Assembly (NCBI RefSeq): GCF_018326425.1
Contig: NZ_AP024601.1
Span: forward strand, 1,352,001 to 1,416,000
Source of the DNA: Polycladomyces abyssicola
GTDB lineage: Bacteria; Bacillota; Bacilli; Thermoactinomycetales; JIR-001
Direction of reading: 5' to 3'
Length of the DNA: 64,000 bases
Positions 18,412-27,052 of the stretch are shown in pieces (positions within the stretch are counted from its first letter, which is position 1; each line of letters starts with the position of its first letter). The notes under the pieces are model-generated. The model saw nothing but the letters and a program-made list of their open reading frames with translations. It ran no database searches and was not told the DNA's origin. The translations under genes and the position numbers were made by a program.

Positions 18412-19358
18412 AGTTGGACGTTGTGACGCTCGGGGAAACGATGGTGCTGTTGGTGCCTACTTCGGTTGGACCGCTCCGGTATGCCGGCCAATTCGAAAAG
18501 ACGATTGGCGGCGCCGAGTCGAACATGGCGATCGGCCTCGCCCGGCTGGGCCATCAAGTTGGCTGGATCAGCCGGTTGGGCAATGATGAGTTTGGGTTGT
18601 ATGTGCGCAATTTCATTCGTGGGGAAGGCGTCGACACGTCTCGTGTGATATTTGACGATTTGCATCCAACGGCGGTGTTTTTCAAAGAACGGCAGCTGGG
18701 GCAGGAACCGAGGATTTACTATTATCGGAAAGGTTCCGCGGCCAGTTGCATGACGCCTGAAGATCTGGATGAGTCGTATATCACGCAGGCTCAATTTTTG
18801 TATATTACCGGGATTACGCCCGCTTTAAGCGCAAGCTGTGAAGCCACCGTTGACCGGGCGATCGAGTTGGCAAGGCGAAACGGGCTGACGGTGGTGTTTG
18901 ACCCGAATATCCGGTTGAAGTTGTGGTCGAAAGAAGAAGCCCGGCGAGTGCTGATAGATGTGGCGAGCCGCTGTGACATTGTCATGCCGGGGTTTGAAGA
19001 AGGCGAAATATTGACGGGTGAGCAGACACCGGAAAAAATCGCCGCATGCTTGCTGGCAAACGGTGCCCGTGTGGTTGTGGTGAAGCTTGGCGAGCGGGGT
19101 GCTTATTTTGCCACCCCGGAACAGTCGGAGTATGTGGAGGGATTCCCAGTCAAACAGATTGTCGATCCGATCGGCGCGGGAGATGCATTTGCCGCCGGAT
19201 TTCTGTCCGGACTGCTTCGCGGGTGGACGTATCGGGAAGCGGTCCGTTTGGGCAACCGTACCGGTGCCTATGCACTGACGGTGGCCGGCGATGTGGAAGG
19301 TCTTCCTTTCTGGTCGCAGATCGAACCGCAGAAGTCGGGAAATCAAGTGACACGCTAG
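18408..19358 (+). CDS. kdgK: 2-keto-3-deoxygluconate kinase (PfkB family)
   Basis: A 316-residue ribokinase-family sugar kinase. The N-terminal GGAESNMAIGLARLG and the C-terminal anion-hole/catalytic motif DPIGAGDAFAAGF are clear. With the KDPG aldolase gene next to it, phosphorylation of 2-keto-3-deoxy-gluconate (or galactonate) by ATP is the expected reaction. It overlaps the preceding gene by ATGA. Confidence 0.92.
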   Translation: MKLDVVTLGETMVLLVPTSVGPLRYAGQFEKTIGGAESNMAIGLARLGHQVGWISRLGNDEFGLYVRNFIRGEGVDTSRVIFDDLHPTAVFFKERQLGQEPRIYYYRKGSAASCMTPEDLDESYITQAQFLYITGITPALSASCEATVDRAIELARRNGLTVVFDPNIRLKLWSKEEARRVLIDVASRCDIVMPGFEEGEILTGEQTPEKIAACLLANGARVVVVKLGERGAYFATPEQSEYVEGFPVKQIVDPIGAGDAFAAGFLSGLLRGWTYREAVRLGNRTGAYALTVAGDVEGLPFWSQIEPQKSGNQVTR

Positions 19359-19401
19359 CATTACTCCCGCAGTCAGTTTCTTTGGAGAGGTGAGCCTTCC
19401 C

Positions 19402-20049
19402 GTGATTCAAAAAATGTTTCTGATACAAAAATTGACGGAAAGTGGTGTCATTGCAGTAATCCGGCGGTTGCCGGAGGCTTCTGTTGAAAAGGTGGCGGAA
19501 AGTCTGGTGGCTGGCGGCATCACTGCGCTGGAAGTGACGGTGGACAGCCCGGGTGCATTTACTGTCATCCGCAAACTGGCTGAAAAGTTCAAAGATCATG
19601 CGATTGTCGGCGCGGGGACGGTACTGGACGCCGAATCAGCGCGGCTTGCCATTGACAGCGGCGCGGAATTTCTGCTAAGCCCCAGTCTCCACCGGGATGT
19701 GATCCAAACGGCTCTCCGCTACGGAAAAATTGCAGTGCCGGGTGTGCTGACCCCGACTGAAATGATTACTGCGGTGGAGTGGGGGGCAGACCTGGTGAAA
19801 CTATTCCCCGCATCGGTTATGGGAGCCCAATATATGAAGGAGATAAAAGCGCCGTTTCCGCACATTCCAGTGATTCCGACGGGCGGGATTCACCTCGATA
19901 ACCTGACCTCCTTCATTAAGGCGGGCGCTGCTGCTGTCGGGATCGGCGGAAATCTATTGGATCGCAAGGTAATCGAAGCGGGCGACTTTTCAACAATCAC
20001 GGCCATTGCAAGGCGATACGTAACTGCTGTGCAGCAGGCCAGGGGGTGA
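19402..20049 (+). CDS. eda: KDPG/KHG aldolase
   Basis: A 215-residue class I aldolase that splits 2-keto-3-deoxy-6-phosphogluconate into pyruvate and glyceraldehyde 3-phosphate. It shows SGVIAVIRR, ALEVTVDSPGA with the catalytic Glu, GAGTVLDAESA, the Schiff-base Lys in LVKLFPAS, and IPTGGI. GTG 19402 lies after GGAGAGGTGA; GTG 19390 is inside that ribosome-binding site. It completes the Entner-Doudoroff-type branch begun by kdgK. Confidence 0.95.
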   Translation: MIQKMFLIQKLTESGVIAVIRRLPEASVEKVAESLVAGGITALEVTVDSPGAFTVIRKLAEKFKDHAIVGAGTVLDAESARLAIDSGAEFLLSPSLHRDVIQTALRYGKIAVPGVLTPTEMITAVEWGADLVKLFPASVMGAQYMKEIKAPFPHIPVIPTGGIHLDNLTSFIKAGAAAVGIGGNLLDRKVIEAGDFSTITAIARRYVTAVQQARG

Positions 20050-20054
20050 GAGGG

Positions 20055-20840
20055 TTGCCAATCATTCAAGCTGTTGACCGTGCCCTCCGGATTCTCGATT
20101 TGTTTGATGAACACAATACCGAACTGAAAATTACCGACATCAGCGACCGCATGGGACTGCACAAAAGCACGGTCCACTCGCTGCTAAAAACGCTGAAGGC
20201 GCATGGTTACATCGAGCAGAATCCGGAAAACGGCAAATACAAGCTGGGTCTCAAACTGGTAGAACGGGGCAATTTTGTGCTGAATTCGCTGGATATCCGT
20301 ACGATCGCCAAGCGGCATCTGATTGATTTGTCGCATAAAACCGGGTTGACTGTACACTTGGTCATCCTTGACGGAAAAGAAGGCGTGTATATCGATAAAG
20401 TGGAGGGTACCTCCGGGATTGTCATGTACTCGCGGATCGGCAGGCGGGTGCCGATTCATTCCAGCGCCGTCGGAAAAGTGCTGGTGGCGTTTCAGAGTCA
20501 GGAGGTGATACAGAAAATTCTAGATGGATATGATTATGTGCCGCATACTTCCAATACCATCACCAATGAGCAGGATTTTCTGAAGGAACTGGAAAAAGTA
20601 CGAAAGTTGGGATTTGCGATCGACAATCAGGAAAACGAGCCGGGTGTACAGTGTGTGGCCGTGCCGGTTCGCGATCACCTTGGCCAGGTGGTGGCTGCCA
20701 TAAGCATGTCTTCTCCGATTGCGGGGATTCAGGAAGAAACGTTGGAAAATATGATTGTCCTGTTAAAACAGACAGCAGATGAAGTGTCCCAACAATTGGG
20801 ATATGGTATTCATCAACAAAAACTCGGTTTGACAATATAA
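20055..20840 (+). CDS. IclR-family transcriptional regulator
   Basis: A 261-residue regulator with an N-terminal winged helix (ALRILDLFDEHN, ISDRMGLHKSTVHSLLKTL, residues about 8-60) and an IclR effector domain (GRRVPIHSSAVGKVLVAF, PGVQCVAVPVRDHLGQVVAA). Family members such as KdgR respond to 2-keto-3-deoxygluconate or related acids. TTG 20055 is preferred because the GGGGGTGAGAGG before it serves as ribosome-binding site. The palindromes at 5789 and 7457 are candidate operators. Confidence 0.93.
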   Translation: MPIIQAVDRALRILDLFDEHNTELKITDISDRMGLHKSTVHSLLKTLKAHGYIEQNPENGKYKLGLKLVERGNFVLNSLDIRTIAKRHLIDLSHKTGLTVHLVILDGKEGVYIDKVEGTSGIVMYSRIGRRVPIHSSAVGKVLVAFQSQEVIQKILDGYDYVPHTSNTITNEQDFLKELEKVRKLGFAIDNQENEPGVQCVAVPVRDHLGQVVAAISMSSPIAGIQEETLENMIVLLKQTADEVSQQLGYGIHQQKLGLTI

Positions 20841-20843
20841 AAT
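20826..20843 (+). promoter_or_regulatory. possible third operator, upstream of kdaD-like gene
   Basis: GGTTTGACAATATAAAAT resembles the palindrome of leader copy 2 (GGTTTTACAATATAAAAC) at all but two positions. It lies at the IclR 3' end, 18 bases before the next gene. Low confidence because part of it is coding sequence. Confidence 0.3.
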
Positions 20844-20860
20844 GGCTGGAGGCTATTGCG

Positions 20861-21763
20861 ATGCGCATCATCCGTTTTTTTAATAAACAAAACATTCCCG
20901 CGCTTGCCGCTGTGACCGAAGATCAGCAAGTTTATCCGTTGCCGTATACCGATTTTCTGGACCTGGTACGGACGGCGGACCGTCAAGGGGCGGTGCCGCT
21001 GGCGCTGGTGCAAAATGAGATGGCTTCATCCCAACCACTAGAGAAATCGTATCAGGAACTGGACTTACTGGTGCCGATCGAGGCACCTGAAGTGTGGGCG
21101 TGCGGTGTCACCTACGAACGCAGCCGGGATGCCCGAAACTATGAATCAAGCGGTGTCAAGACGGATGAGATTACTTTCTATGACAAGGTGTATGTAGCGG
21201 AAAGGCCGGAAATATTCTTCAAATCTACCGCAGCTCGAACAGTGGGTCCCAATCAGCCGGTTTTTTTGCGCAGTGATTCCAACTGGCAGATTCCGGAGCC
21301 GGAATTGGGCTTGGTGATTGACCAAACCGGCCGAATCCTCGGTTACACGGTGGGAAACGACATGAGTTCGCGCGACATCGAAGGGGAGAACCCCCTGTAT
21401 TTGCCGCAGGCTAAAATTTGGAAACATTCCTGCTCGATCGGACCGGCGATCCGTCTGGCGGAAACGGTGGAAAATCCGTATCAGTTCGAGATTATTTGCC
21501 GCATTTACCGCGGTGGACAGAAAGTGTTCGAGGGATCGGCGACGACCGGCCAGTTGAAGCGGAAATTTGATGAGTTGGTGTCTTTCCTGATCCGGGACAA
21601 TCAGATTTTTGACGGAACGGTACTTTTGACCGGAACCTGCATCGTCCCACCCAATGAATTTACCTTGTTAGATGGCGATCGGATCGAAATTGAAATTCCC
21701 GGCATCGGCACGTTGACCAATCCCGTCAAGGCGCAGATTCCAACGGCACAAAAGGTTTCGTGA
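20861..21763 (+). CDS. 2-keto-3-deoxy-pentonate (KdaD-type) dehydratase, FAH family
   Basis: A 300-residue FAH-fold protein of the KdaD subfamily: WACGVTYERSRDAR, metal-ligand PEPELGLVI, and SSRDIEGENPLYLPQAKIW, which is diagnostic in memory for 2-keto-3-deoxy-D-arabinonate dehydratases. The product would be 2-oxoglutarate semialdehyde, which the aldehyde dehydrogenase at 23350 could oxidise to 2-oxoglutarate, a Weimberg-type branch. The start is ATG; it follows iclR by 20 bases. Confidence 0.85.
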   Translation: MRIIRFFNKQNIPALAAVTEDQQVYPLPYTDFLDLVRTADRQGAVPLALVQNEMASSQPLEKSYQELDLLVPIEAPEVWACGVTYERSRDARNYESSGVKTDEITFYDKVYVAERPEIFFKSTAARTVGPNQPVFLRSDSNWQIPEPELGLVIDQTGRILGYTVGNDMSSRDIEGENPLYLPQAKIWKHSCSIGPAIRLAETVENPYQFEIICRIYRGGQKVFEGSATTGQLKRKFDELVSFLIRDNQIFDGTVLLTGTCIVPPNEFTLLDGDRIEIEIPGIGTLTNPVKAQIPTAQKVS

Positions 21764-21820
21764 TTCTCAGGGTGAGCGTCCGGTGAGCAACGTTCGATCT
21801 GGTCAAGAAGGAGGTCCAAA

Positions 21821-22135
21821 ATGGAAACGGGCTATCAGACGGTGATGATGAAACCGGAGGATTCGGTTGCTGTTGCGCTGTCGGAAATTCCTGCGGGGAC
21901 TACCGTGAAGGTCATGTGTCAGGATCAGACGTTTGTGGTTCAATTGCAAGACAATATCGATTTTGGCCACAAATTTGCAGTTGTCCCGATCAAACAAGGG
22001 CAGGATGTGCTGAAATATGGCGAGGTGATCGGTGTAGCGTCCCGTGACATCGACGTTGGAGAACACGTTCATGTCCATAATGTGGAAGGGAAGCGGGGAA
22101 GGGGTGATAAGGTTGAGTACGCAAAACAATCCTGA
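21821..22135 (+). CDS. UxaA-family dehydratase, small SAF-domain subunit
   Basis: A 104-residue protein equal to the N-terminal SAF domain of altronate/galactarate dehydratases, with GTTVKVMC and VPIKQGQDVLKYGEVIG motifs. It acts with the large subunit encoded by the overlapping gene at 22113. The ATG follows AAGGAGG. In E. coli both parts are one polypeptide; here they are separate. Confidence 0.88.
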   Translation: METGYQTVMMKPEDSVAVALSEIPAGTTVKVMCQDQTFVVQLQDNIDFGHKFAVVPIKQGQDVLKYGEVIGVASRDIDVGEHVHVHNVEGKRGRGDKVEYAKQS

Positions 22136-23288
22136 ATTCTGGGGTTACAGACGGCCGGACGGCCGGGTGGGCGTCCGTAACCATGTTCTGATTCTGCCCA
22201 CCATCACCTGCGCGACGCAGGCAGCCAAACAGGTGACGGAGCTGGTCCACGGTACCGTGTCGTTTATTCATCAGCATGGATGTGCACAGGTGGGCGTCGA
22301 TTATGAACAAACATTTCGTACCTATGTAGGGATGGGCACAAATCCCAACGTGTATGGTGTCGTCGTGATGGGGCTGGGTTGTGAAACCCATCAAGCCAGA
22401 AGTGTCGCCGGTGAAATTGCAAAGAGCGGAAAACCGGTAGAAGTGGTATCAATCCAGGATCATGGGGGGACGCTTGGCGCAATCGCGCAGGCAGCCCGAA
22501 TCGCCGCCCAAATGGTGCAGGATGCATCGGCTCTGTCCCGCGAGCCGTTCGATTTCAGCGAACTGATCGTAGGAACTGAATGTGGTGGCTCAGACGCTTG
22601 TTCCGGACTGTCCGCCAACCCGGCTGTCGGTGTTGTCAGTGATATGATTGTCGACCATGGAGGAACGGCGATTTTAGCAGAGACCACCGAACTGATCGGC
22701 GCCGAACATCTGCTGGCCAACCGGGCAGTTGACGATCGGGTCGCGAAGCGGGTGTATGAGGTGATCCAAGCGATGGAAAACCGGGCGATCGCAATGGGTG
22801 TCGACATCCGAACCGGTAATCCGAGCCCCGGTAATATTCGTGGCGGCCTCACCACACTGGAGGAAAAATCGCTGGGGGCGGCGGCGAAAGCAGGGACCCG
22901 CCCGTTGCAGGAATTGGTGGAATACGCGCAACGGCCGACAAAAAAAGGACTCGTCTGGATGGATACGCCAGGCCATGACATCGAACAGTTGACCGGCATG
23001 GTGGCCGGCGGGGCACAGGTGGTGCTGTTCACCAGCGGTCGCGGGACGCCGACCGGATCGCCGATCGCGCCGGTGATCAAAATCGCTACCAACACCCTGA
23101 TGTTTGAGCGAATGAAAGACAACATGGACATCAATGCCGGCACGATCATCGACGGCAAAGAATCGATCGAATCGGTCGGACAACGAATATTTAACGAAAT
23201 CGCGCTGGTTTGTTCCGGCAAGCTAACCAAAGCAGAAATCCTGAAACAGCATGATTTCGGAATTTGGCGAATCGGTCCCACATTTTAA
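22113..23288 (+). CDS. UxaA-family altronate/galactarate-type dehydratase, large subunit
   Basis: A 391-residue catalytic part: [31 protein letters not shown] and the signature [20 protein letters not shown], whose cysteines fit an iron-dependent dehydratase. It should remove water from altronate, galactarate or a related acid. TTG 22113 follows GGGGTGATAAGG and overlaps the SAF subunit by 23 bases; an upstream in-frame start at 22044 would lie deep inside that gene. Confidence 0.9.
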   Translation: MSTQNNPEFWGYRRPDGRVGVRNHVLILPTITCATQAAKQVTELVHGTVSFIHQHGCAQVGVDYEQTFRTYVGMGTNPNVYGVVVMGLGCETHQARSVAGEIAKSGKPVEVVSIQDHGGTLGAIAQAARIAAQMVQDASALSREPFDFSELIVGTECGGSDACSGLSANPAVGVVSDMIVDHGGTAILAETTELIGAEHLLANRAVDDRVAKRVYEVIQAMENRAIAMGVDIRTGNPSPGNIRGGLTTLEEKSLGAAAKAGTRPLQELVEYAQRPTKKGLVWMDTPGHDIEQLTGMVAGGAQVVLFTSGRGTPTGSPIAPVIKIATNTLMFERMKDNMDINAGTIIDGKESIESVGQRIFNEIALVCSGKLTKAEILKQHDFGIWRIGPTF

Positions 23289-23349
23289 AATGATGCTGCG
23301 GTATCGTTCTGGCATTACCATAAAAAATGAAAAGGCAGGTGCAGTTTCT

Positions 23350-24816
23350 GTGTCTGTGGAAACGATGGTCAAAACCTATCTCAACTACATTGACGGTGAA
23401 TGGGTGTCCGCTTCCACCAACGAAGTGGAGCCGAGCATCAATCCGGCGAAAAAATACGAAATTGTCGGTTATGTGCAAAAATCCAGTAAGAAAGATTTGG
23501 ACAAAGCGGTAGCCGCCGCGAAAAAAGCCAAACAGCAGTGGCGGAAATTGTCCGGTCCCGCCAGGGGTGAATACCTGTTCAAAATCGCCAACGCGATGGA
23601 ACGACGGATCGATGAGATCGCGGAAACAATGACCCGCGAAATGGGTAAAACGTTTCCGGAAGCGAAAGGGGAAACGGCCCGCGGAATCGCCATCCTTCGC
23701 TACTATGCGGGCGAAGGTATGCGCAAAGTGGGCGATGTGATTCCTTCCACCGACAGTGAGGGACTGATGTTCACCACACGCGTGCCGCTTGGTGTGGTCG
23801 GGGTGATTACTCCATGGAACTTTCCGGTGGCCATTCCCATTTGGAAAATGGCGCCGGCGCTGGTATTCGGGAATACGGTGGTATTTAAACCGGCGCAGGA
23901 AACGGCAGTGACCGCGGCAAAAGTCGTCGAGTGCATGGATGAAGCGGGCTTGCCGTCTGGAGTCGTCAACATGGTGACAGGTAGCGGATCGGTCATCGGA
24001 CAGGGTATCGTTGACCACCCGGACATCAACGGCATCACCTTCACCGGATCAAACCAGGTCGGGAAACAGATTGGTCAGGGAGCACTCGCTCGGGGTGCCA
24101 AATACCAACTGGAAATGGGCGGCAAAAACCCCGTGATCGTGCTGGAGGATGCCGACCTGGATTTGGCGGTGGACGCAACGATCAGTGGTGGTCTGCGTTC
24201 GACCGGTCAAAAATGTACAGCCACCAGCCGGGTGTTCGTCCAAAGCACTGTGTATGACCAATTTAAGGAAAATCTGCTGGCCAAAGTGAAGCAAATCAAG
24301 GTTGGCGATAGCATGGATCCGGAAACTTGGATGGGGCCGCTGGCCAGCGAAAAACAGCTGCAAACCGTTCTTTCGTATATCCGGAAGGGAATTGAGGAAG
24401 GGGCAACTCTGCTTTACGGCGGCCGTCGGCTGGAAGAAAGGGAACTGAAAAACGGATTTTTCGTGGAACCCACCGTGTTTGAAAACGTATCACCGAAAAT
24501 GACGATCGCGCAGGAGGAGATTTTTGGGCCGGTGCTGGCGTTGATCAAGGTGGATACTCTGGAAGAGGCGTTGATATTGGCAAACGACGTGCAGTACGGA
24601 CTGAGCGCTTCGATTTTCACCAAGGATATTGGCAGTATGCTGTCGTTCATCAATGAAATCGAAGCAGGTCTTGTCCGGATCAACGCGGAAAGCGCCGGCG
24701 TCGAACTGCAGGCGCCTTTTGGTGGTATGAAGCAGTCCAGTTCCCATTCGCGCGAACAAGGCCAGGCCGCGATTGAATTCTTCACCGCTATCAAGACGGT
24801 GTTTGTAAAAGCGTAA
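23350..24816 (+). CDS. aldehyde dehydrogenase, probable 2-oxoglutarate semialdehyde dehydrogenase
   Basis: An NAD(P)-dependent aldehyde dehydrogenase of about 488 residues. Catalytic Glu is in LEMGGKNPV (about 255) and catalytic Cys in TGQKCTATS (about 289); [11 protein letters not shown] is the cofactor segment. Neighbouring KdaD-like dehydratase points to oxidation of 2-oxoglutarate semialdehyde. I chose GTG 23350, 10 bases after AGGTG; ATG 23365 is also plausible. The longer in-frame start at 23251 would overlap the UxaA gene. Confidence 0.88.
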   Translation: MSVETMVKTYLNYIDGEWVSASTNEVEPSINPAKKYEIVGYVQKSSKKDLDKAVAAAKKAKQQWRKLSGPARGEYLFKIANAMERRIDEIAETMTREMGKTFPEAKGETARGIAILRYYAGEGMRKVGDVIPSTDSEGLMFTTRVPLGVVGVITPWNFPVAIPIWKMAPALVFGNTVVFKPAQETAVTAAKVVECMDEAGLPSGVVNMVTGSGSVIGQGIVDHPDINGITFTGSNQVGKQIGQGALARGAKYQLEMGGKNPVIVLEDADLDLAVDATISGGLRSTGQKCTATSRVFVQSTVYDQFKENLLAKVKQIKVGDSMDPETWMGPLASEKQLQTVLSYIRKGIEEGATLLYGGRRLEERELKNGFFVEPTVFENVSPKMTIAQEEIFGPVLALIKVDTLEEALILANDVQYGLSASIFTKDIGSMLSFINEIEAGLVRINAESAGVELQAPFGGMKQSSSHSREQGQAAIEFFTAIKTVFVKA

Positions 24817-25167
24817 CACGGATTTCGCTCATACAGAGTTCATTGTTCTCCTGCTGTTGACCGGAGGGGTGCTGTACAATTTCTCGATGCACCCCTCTAT
24901 CAGCGGAGAATGGCACCAAATTCGGTCGTTAATGACATGAATGATAGGGAATGACGAAAGGGCTGTTGCTGTTTGGGTAGAGTATGGCTCAATGTCTCCT
25001 GGGAGCGGATCATATGGATTTGCGGCAGAAAAACCAACGGTTGGGCGAAATTGATTTTCGGTCAAGGCGAGACCTTGAGAAGGAAAATGGCAGCAGCAAC
25101 AGGTATTTCCCGGGCAAGAGATATGACCGATAGCTGAATGCCATCAGAAGTGAAGGAAGGGATATAC
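24817..25167. other. 350-base gap with a dyad
   Basis: No gene is seen. GAGGGGTGC (24864-24872) and GCACCCCTC (24889-24897) form a 9-base dyad with a 16-base loop and no T-run, so it is either a weak terminator or a binding site. The gap separates the large operon from the 25168-28363 unit. Confidence 0.5.
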
Positions 25168-26154
25168 TTGCGAAAGTTTTCCGTTGTGGTTACCGAAAAG
25201 ATGTTGCCTTCCATTTCAGACAAGCTGCAGGAACGATGCCATGTCAGGGAGTGGGATCGAACGGATCCGATTCCCCGGGAACTTCTGCTCAAATGGTTGG
25301 CTGATGCGGAAGGGTTGTTTTGTTCAGGGGACGTCCAAGTGGATGATGAACTCTTATCGTGTGCTCCCAAGCTTCGCGTCATCGTCAAGTCGGCTGTTGG
25401 GTACGACAACATCGACATTGAAGCGTGCACCCGCAGGGGGATCCCGGTGGGGTATACACCGGGAGTGCTGGTGGAGGCAACGGCGGATTTGACGTTTGGT
25501 CTCCTTCTTACCGTTGCCCGCCGGCTACACGAGGGGTGGGACCGAGTTCGGGCCGGAAAGTGGGAAAACAATACGGAGATACCCTTTGGGATTGACTTGT
25601 ACGGCAAAAAGCTGGGGATTGTCGGGATGGGACAAATCGGCGCTGCGGTAGCCAAAAGGGCACAGGCCAGCGGGATGATTGTCTTGTATACCAACCGACG
25701 TCGTCGCCGGGATGAAGAAAAGATTCAAGCAACTTACGTCAAACTGGACAAATTATTAGAAGAATCAGATTTTGTTGTTGTGTTGACCCCTTTGACCAAA
25801 GAAACGCGGGGGATGTTTGGAGCTGAGCAGTTCTCGAAGATGAAGCGGACCGCCTATTTTATCAATGCGGCTCCCGGAGCGATCGTCGATACGGATTCCT
25901 TGGTTCAAGCGTTGAAGGATGGACAGATCGCTTATGCGGCATTGGATGTGACGGATCCGGAACCGCTTCCCCCCGATCATCCGTTGCTGACGTTACCCAA
26001 CGTCTTCATCACTCCCCATATGGGCAGTGCAACCATTGAGACACGGAACCGCATGGCCTTGCTGGCTGTGGATAACCTGCTGGCCGGTTTGGAGGGGAAG
26101 CGTCTACCGACCTGTGTGAATGAATCCGTCAACTACTCATCAGAAACTGATTAG
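25168..26154 (+). CDS. D-isomer-specific 2-hydroxyacid dehydrogenase with substituted catalytic Arg
   Basis: A 328-residue glyoxylate/2-ketogluconate-reductase-like protein. Cofactor motif GIVGMGQIGAA and the catalytic His region ITPHMGSAT are present, but the family signature N-x-x-R-G reads NAAPGAIVDTDSL, so Pro (codon CCC) replaces the catalytic Arg. Activity may be lost or changed. TTG 25168 lies after GGAAGGG; an ATG at 25138 would add 10 residues. It is followed by an HpcH aldolase and an MFS transporter in the same direction. Confidence 0.85.
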   Translation: MRKFSVVVTEKMLPSISDKLQERCHVREWDRTDPIPRELLLKWLADAEGLFCSGDVQVDDELLSCAPKLRVIVKSAVGYDNIDIEACTRRGIPVGYTPGVLVEATADLTFGLLLTVARRLHEGWDRVRAGKWENNTEIPFGIDLYGKKLGIVGMGQIGAAVAKRAQASGMIVLYTNRRRRRDEEKIQATYVKLDKLLEESDFVVVLTPLTKETRGMFGAEQFSKMKRTAYFINAAPGAIVDTDSLVQALKDGQIAYAALDVTDPEPLPPDHPLLTLPNVFITPHMGSATIETRNRMALLAVDNLLAGLEGKRLPTCVNESVNYSSETD

Positions 26155-26174
26155 AGGAGAGGATGGGCTAGTAC

Positions 26175-26942
26175 ATGTTAAAAGAACGATTAGCCGCAGG
26201 GGAAACGGTGTATGGGACCTGGCTTCGGATCCCGCATCCGACTGTGATGGAAGTACTGGCGAAAAGTGGTTTCGATTTTATCCACGTGGATTTGGAGCAC
26301 GGCCCAATCGGGACTGAGTCATTGGACCACCTGCTGCTCGCCGCCAAAGCGGGCGGCGTTCCCGCAGTTGTGCGGGTGCCGGGGCTGGATGCGACAAAGA
26401 TCGGCAGTGCTCTGGACATGGGGGCGAAAGGGGTGATTGTTCCCCAAGTAAACAGCAGAGAGGAAGCTGAACTAGCGATACGTGCATCTCGCTTTTATCC
26501 CCAAGGGTTACGCGGGATAGCGGGAGACTGCCGGGCGGACGGTTTCGGTGCCGGCTATTTTACCGATTTCGCGGCAGAAGCCAACCGAGAAACCCTTCTC
26601 GCTCTGCAGATCGAATCGAAAGAAGCGGTAGAGAGGCTGGATGAGATATTGGAAGTCTCTCGGGAATCCGTTGATGTTCTGTTTGTCGGGCCGGCAGACC
26701 TGTCCCAGTCCCTAGGTGTCCCTTGTCAGTTTGACAATCCCCTGCTGCTGGATACGATCTGTCAGGTGACCGAACAGATCCGTTCCTTTGGCAAAGCGGT
26801 AGGAATCCACGCCCCCACCATCGAGCTGGCCCGAGAATTCTCCGGAATGGGGATCCAGTACATCACAACTTCATTTGATATCAGATTCCTGTTAGCCGGG
26901 GCGAAGGATTGTATCCAAAAGTTAAGAGATAAGAGTGAGTAG
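26175..26942 (+). CDS. HpcH/HpaI-family aldolase
   Basis: A 255-residue class II pyruvate aldolase of the 2-dehydro-3-deoxyglucarate/HpaI type. Motifs: DFIHVDLEHGPIG, VRVPGLDATKIGSALDMGAKGVIVPQV, LLALQIESKEA and VLFVGPADLSQSLGVP, which provide the metal and pyruvate ligands. It would split a 2-keto-3-deoxy acid without phosphorylation into pyruvate and an aldehyde, giving a further route in this cluster. The gene begins 20 bases after the dehydrogenase. Confidence 0.92.
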   Translation: MLKERLAAGETVYGTWLRIPHPTVMEVLAKSGFDFIHVDLEHGPIGTESLDHLLLAAKAGGVPAVVRVPGLDATKIGSALDMGAKGVIVPQVNSREEAELAIRASRFYPQGLRGIAGDCRADGFGAGYFTDFAAEANRETLLALQIESKEAVERLDEILEVSRESVDVLFVGPADLSQSLGVPCQFDNPLLLDTICQVTEQIRSFGKAVGIHAPTIELAREFSGMGIQYITTSFDIRFLLAGAKDCIQKLRDKSE

Positions 26943-27052
26943 AGCTGAGTTCGATCCTGGGTCCGTTTGAGTATGGGGAATACGGGATAAGGTCTAGCCT
27001 GTAAAGCACAAATAAAAGCGTTGTCAAAATATTTTTTAATGGAGGCCATCGG

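Noticed and set aside
24864-24897. GAGGGGTGC/GCACCCCTC dyad as a terminator of the big operon
   Set aside because: The loop is 16 bases and no T-run follows, so a terminator call is not supported; recorded only as a dyad.
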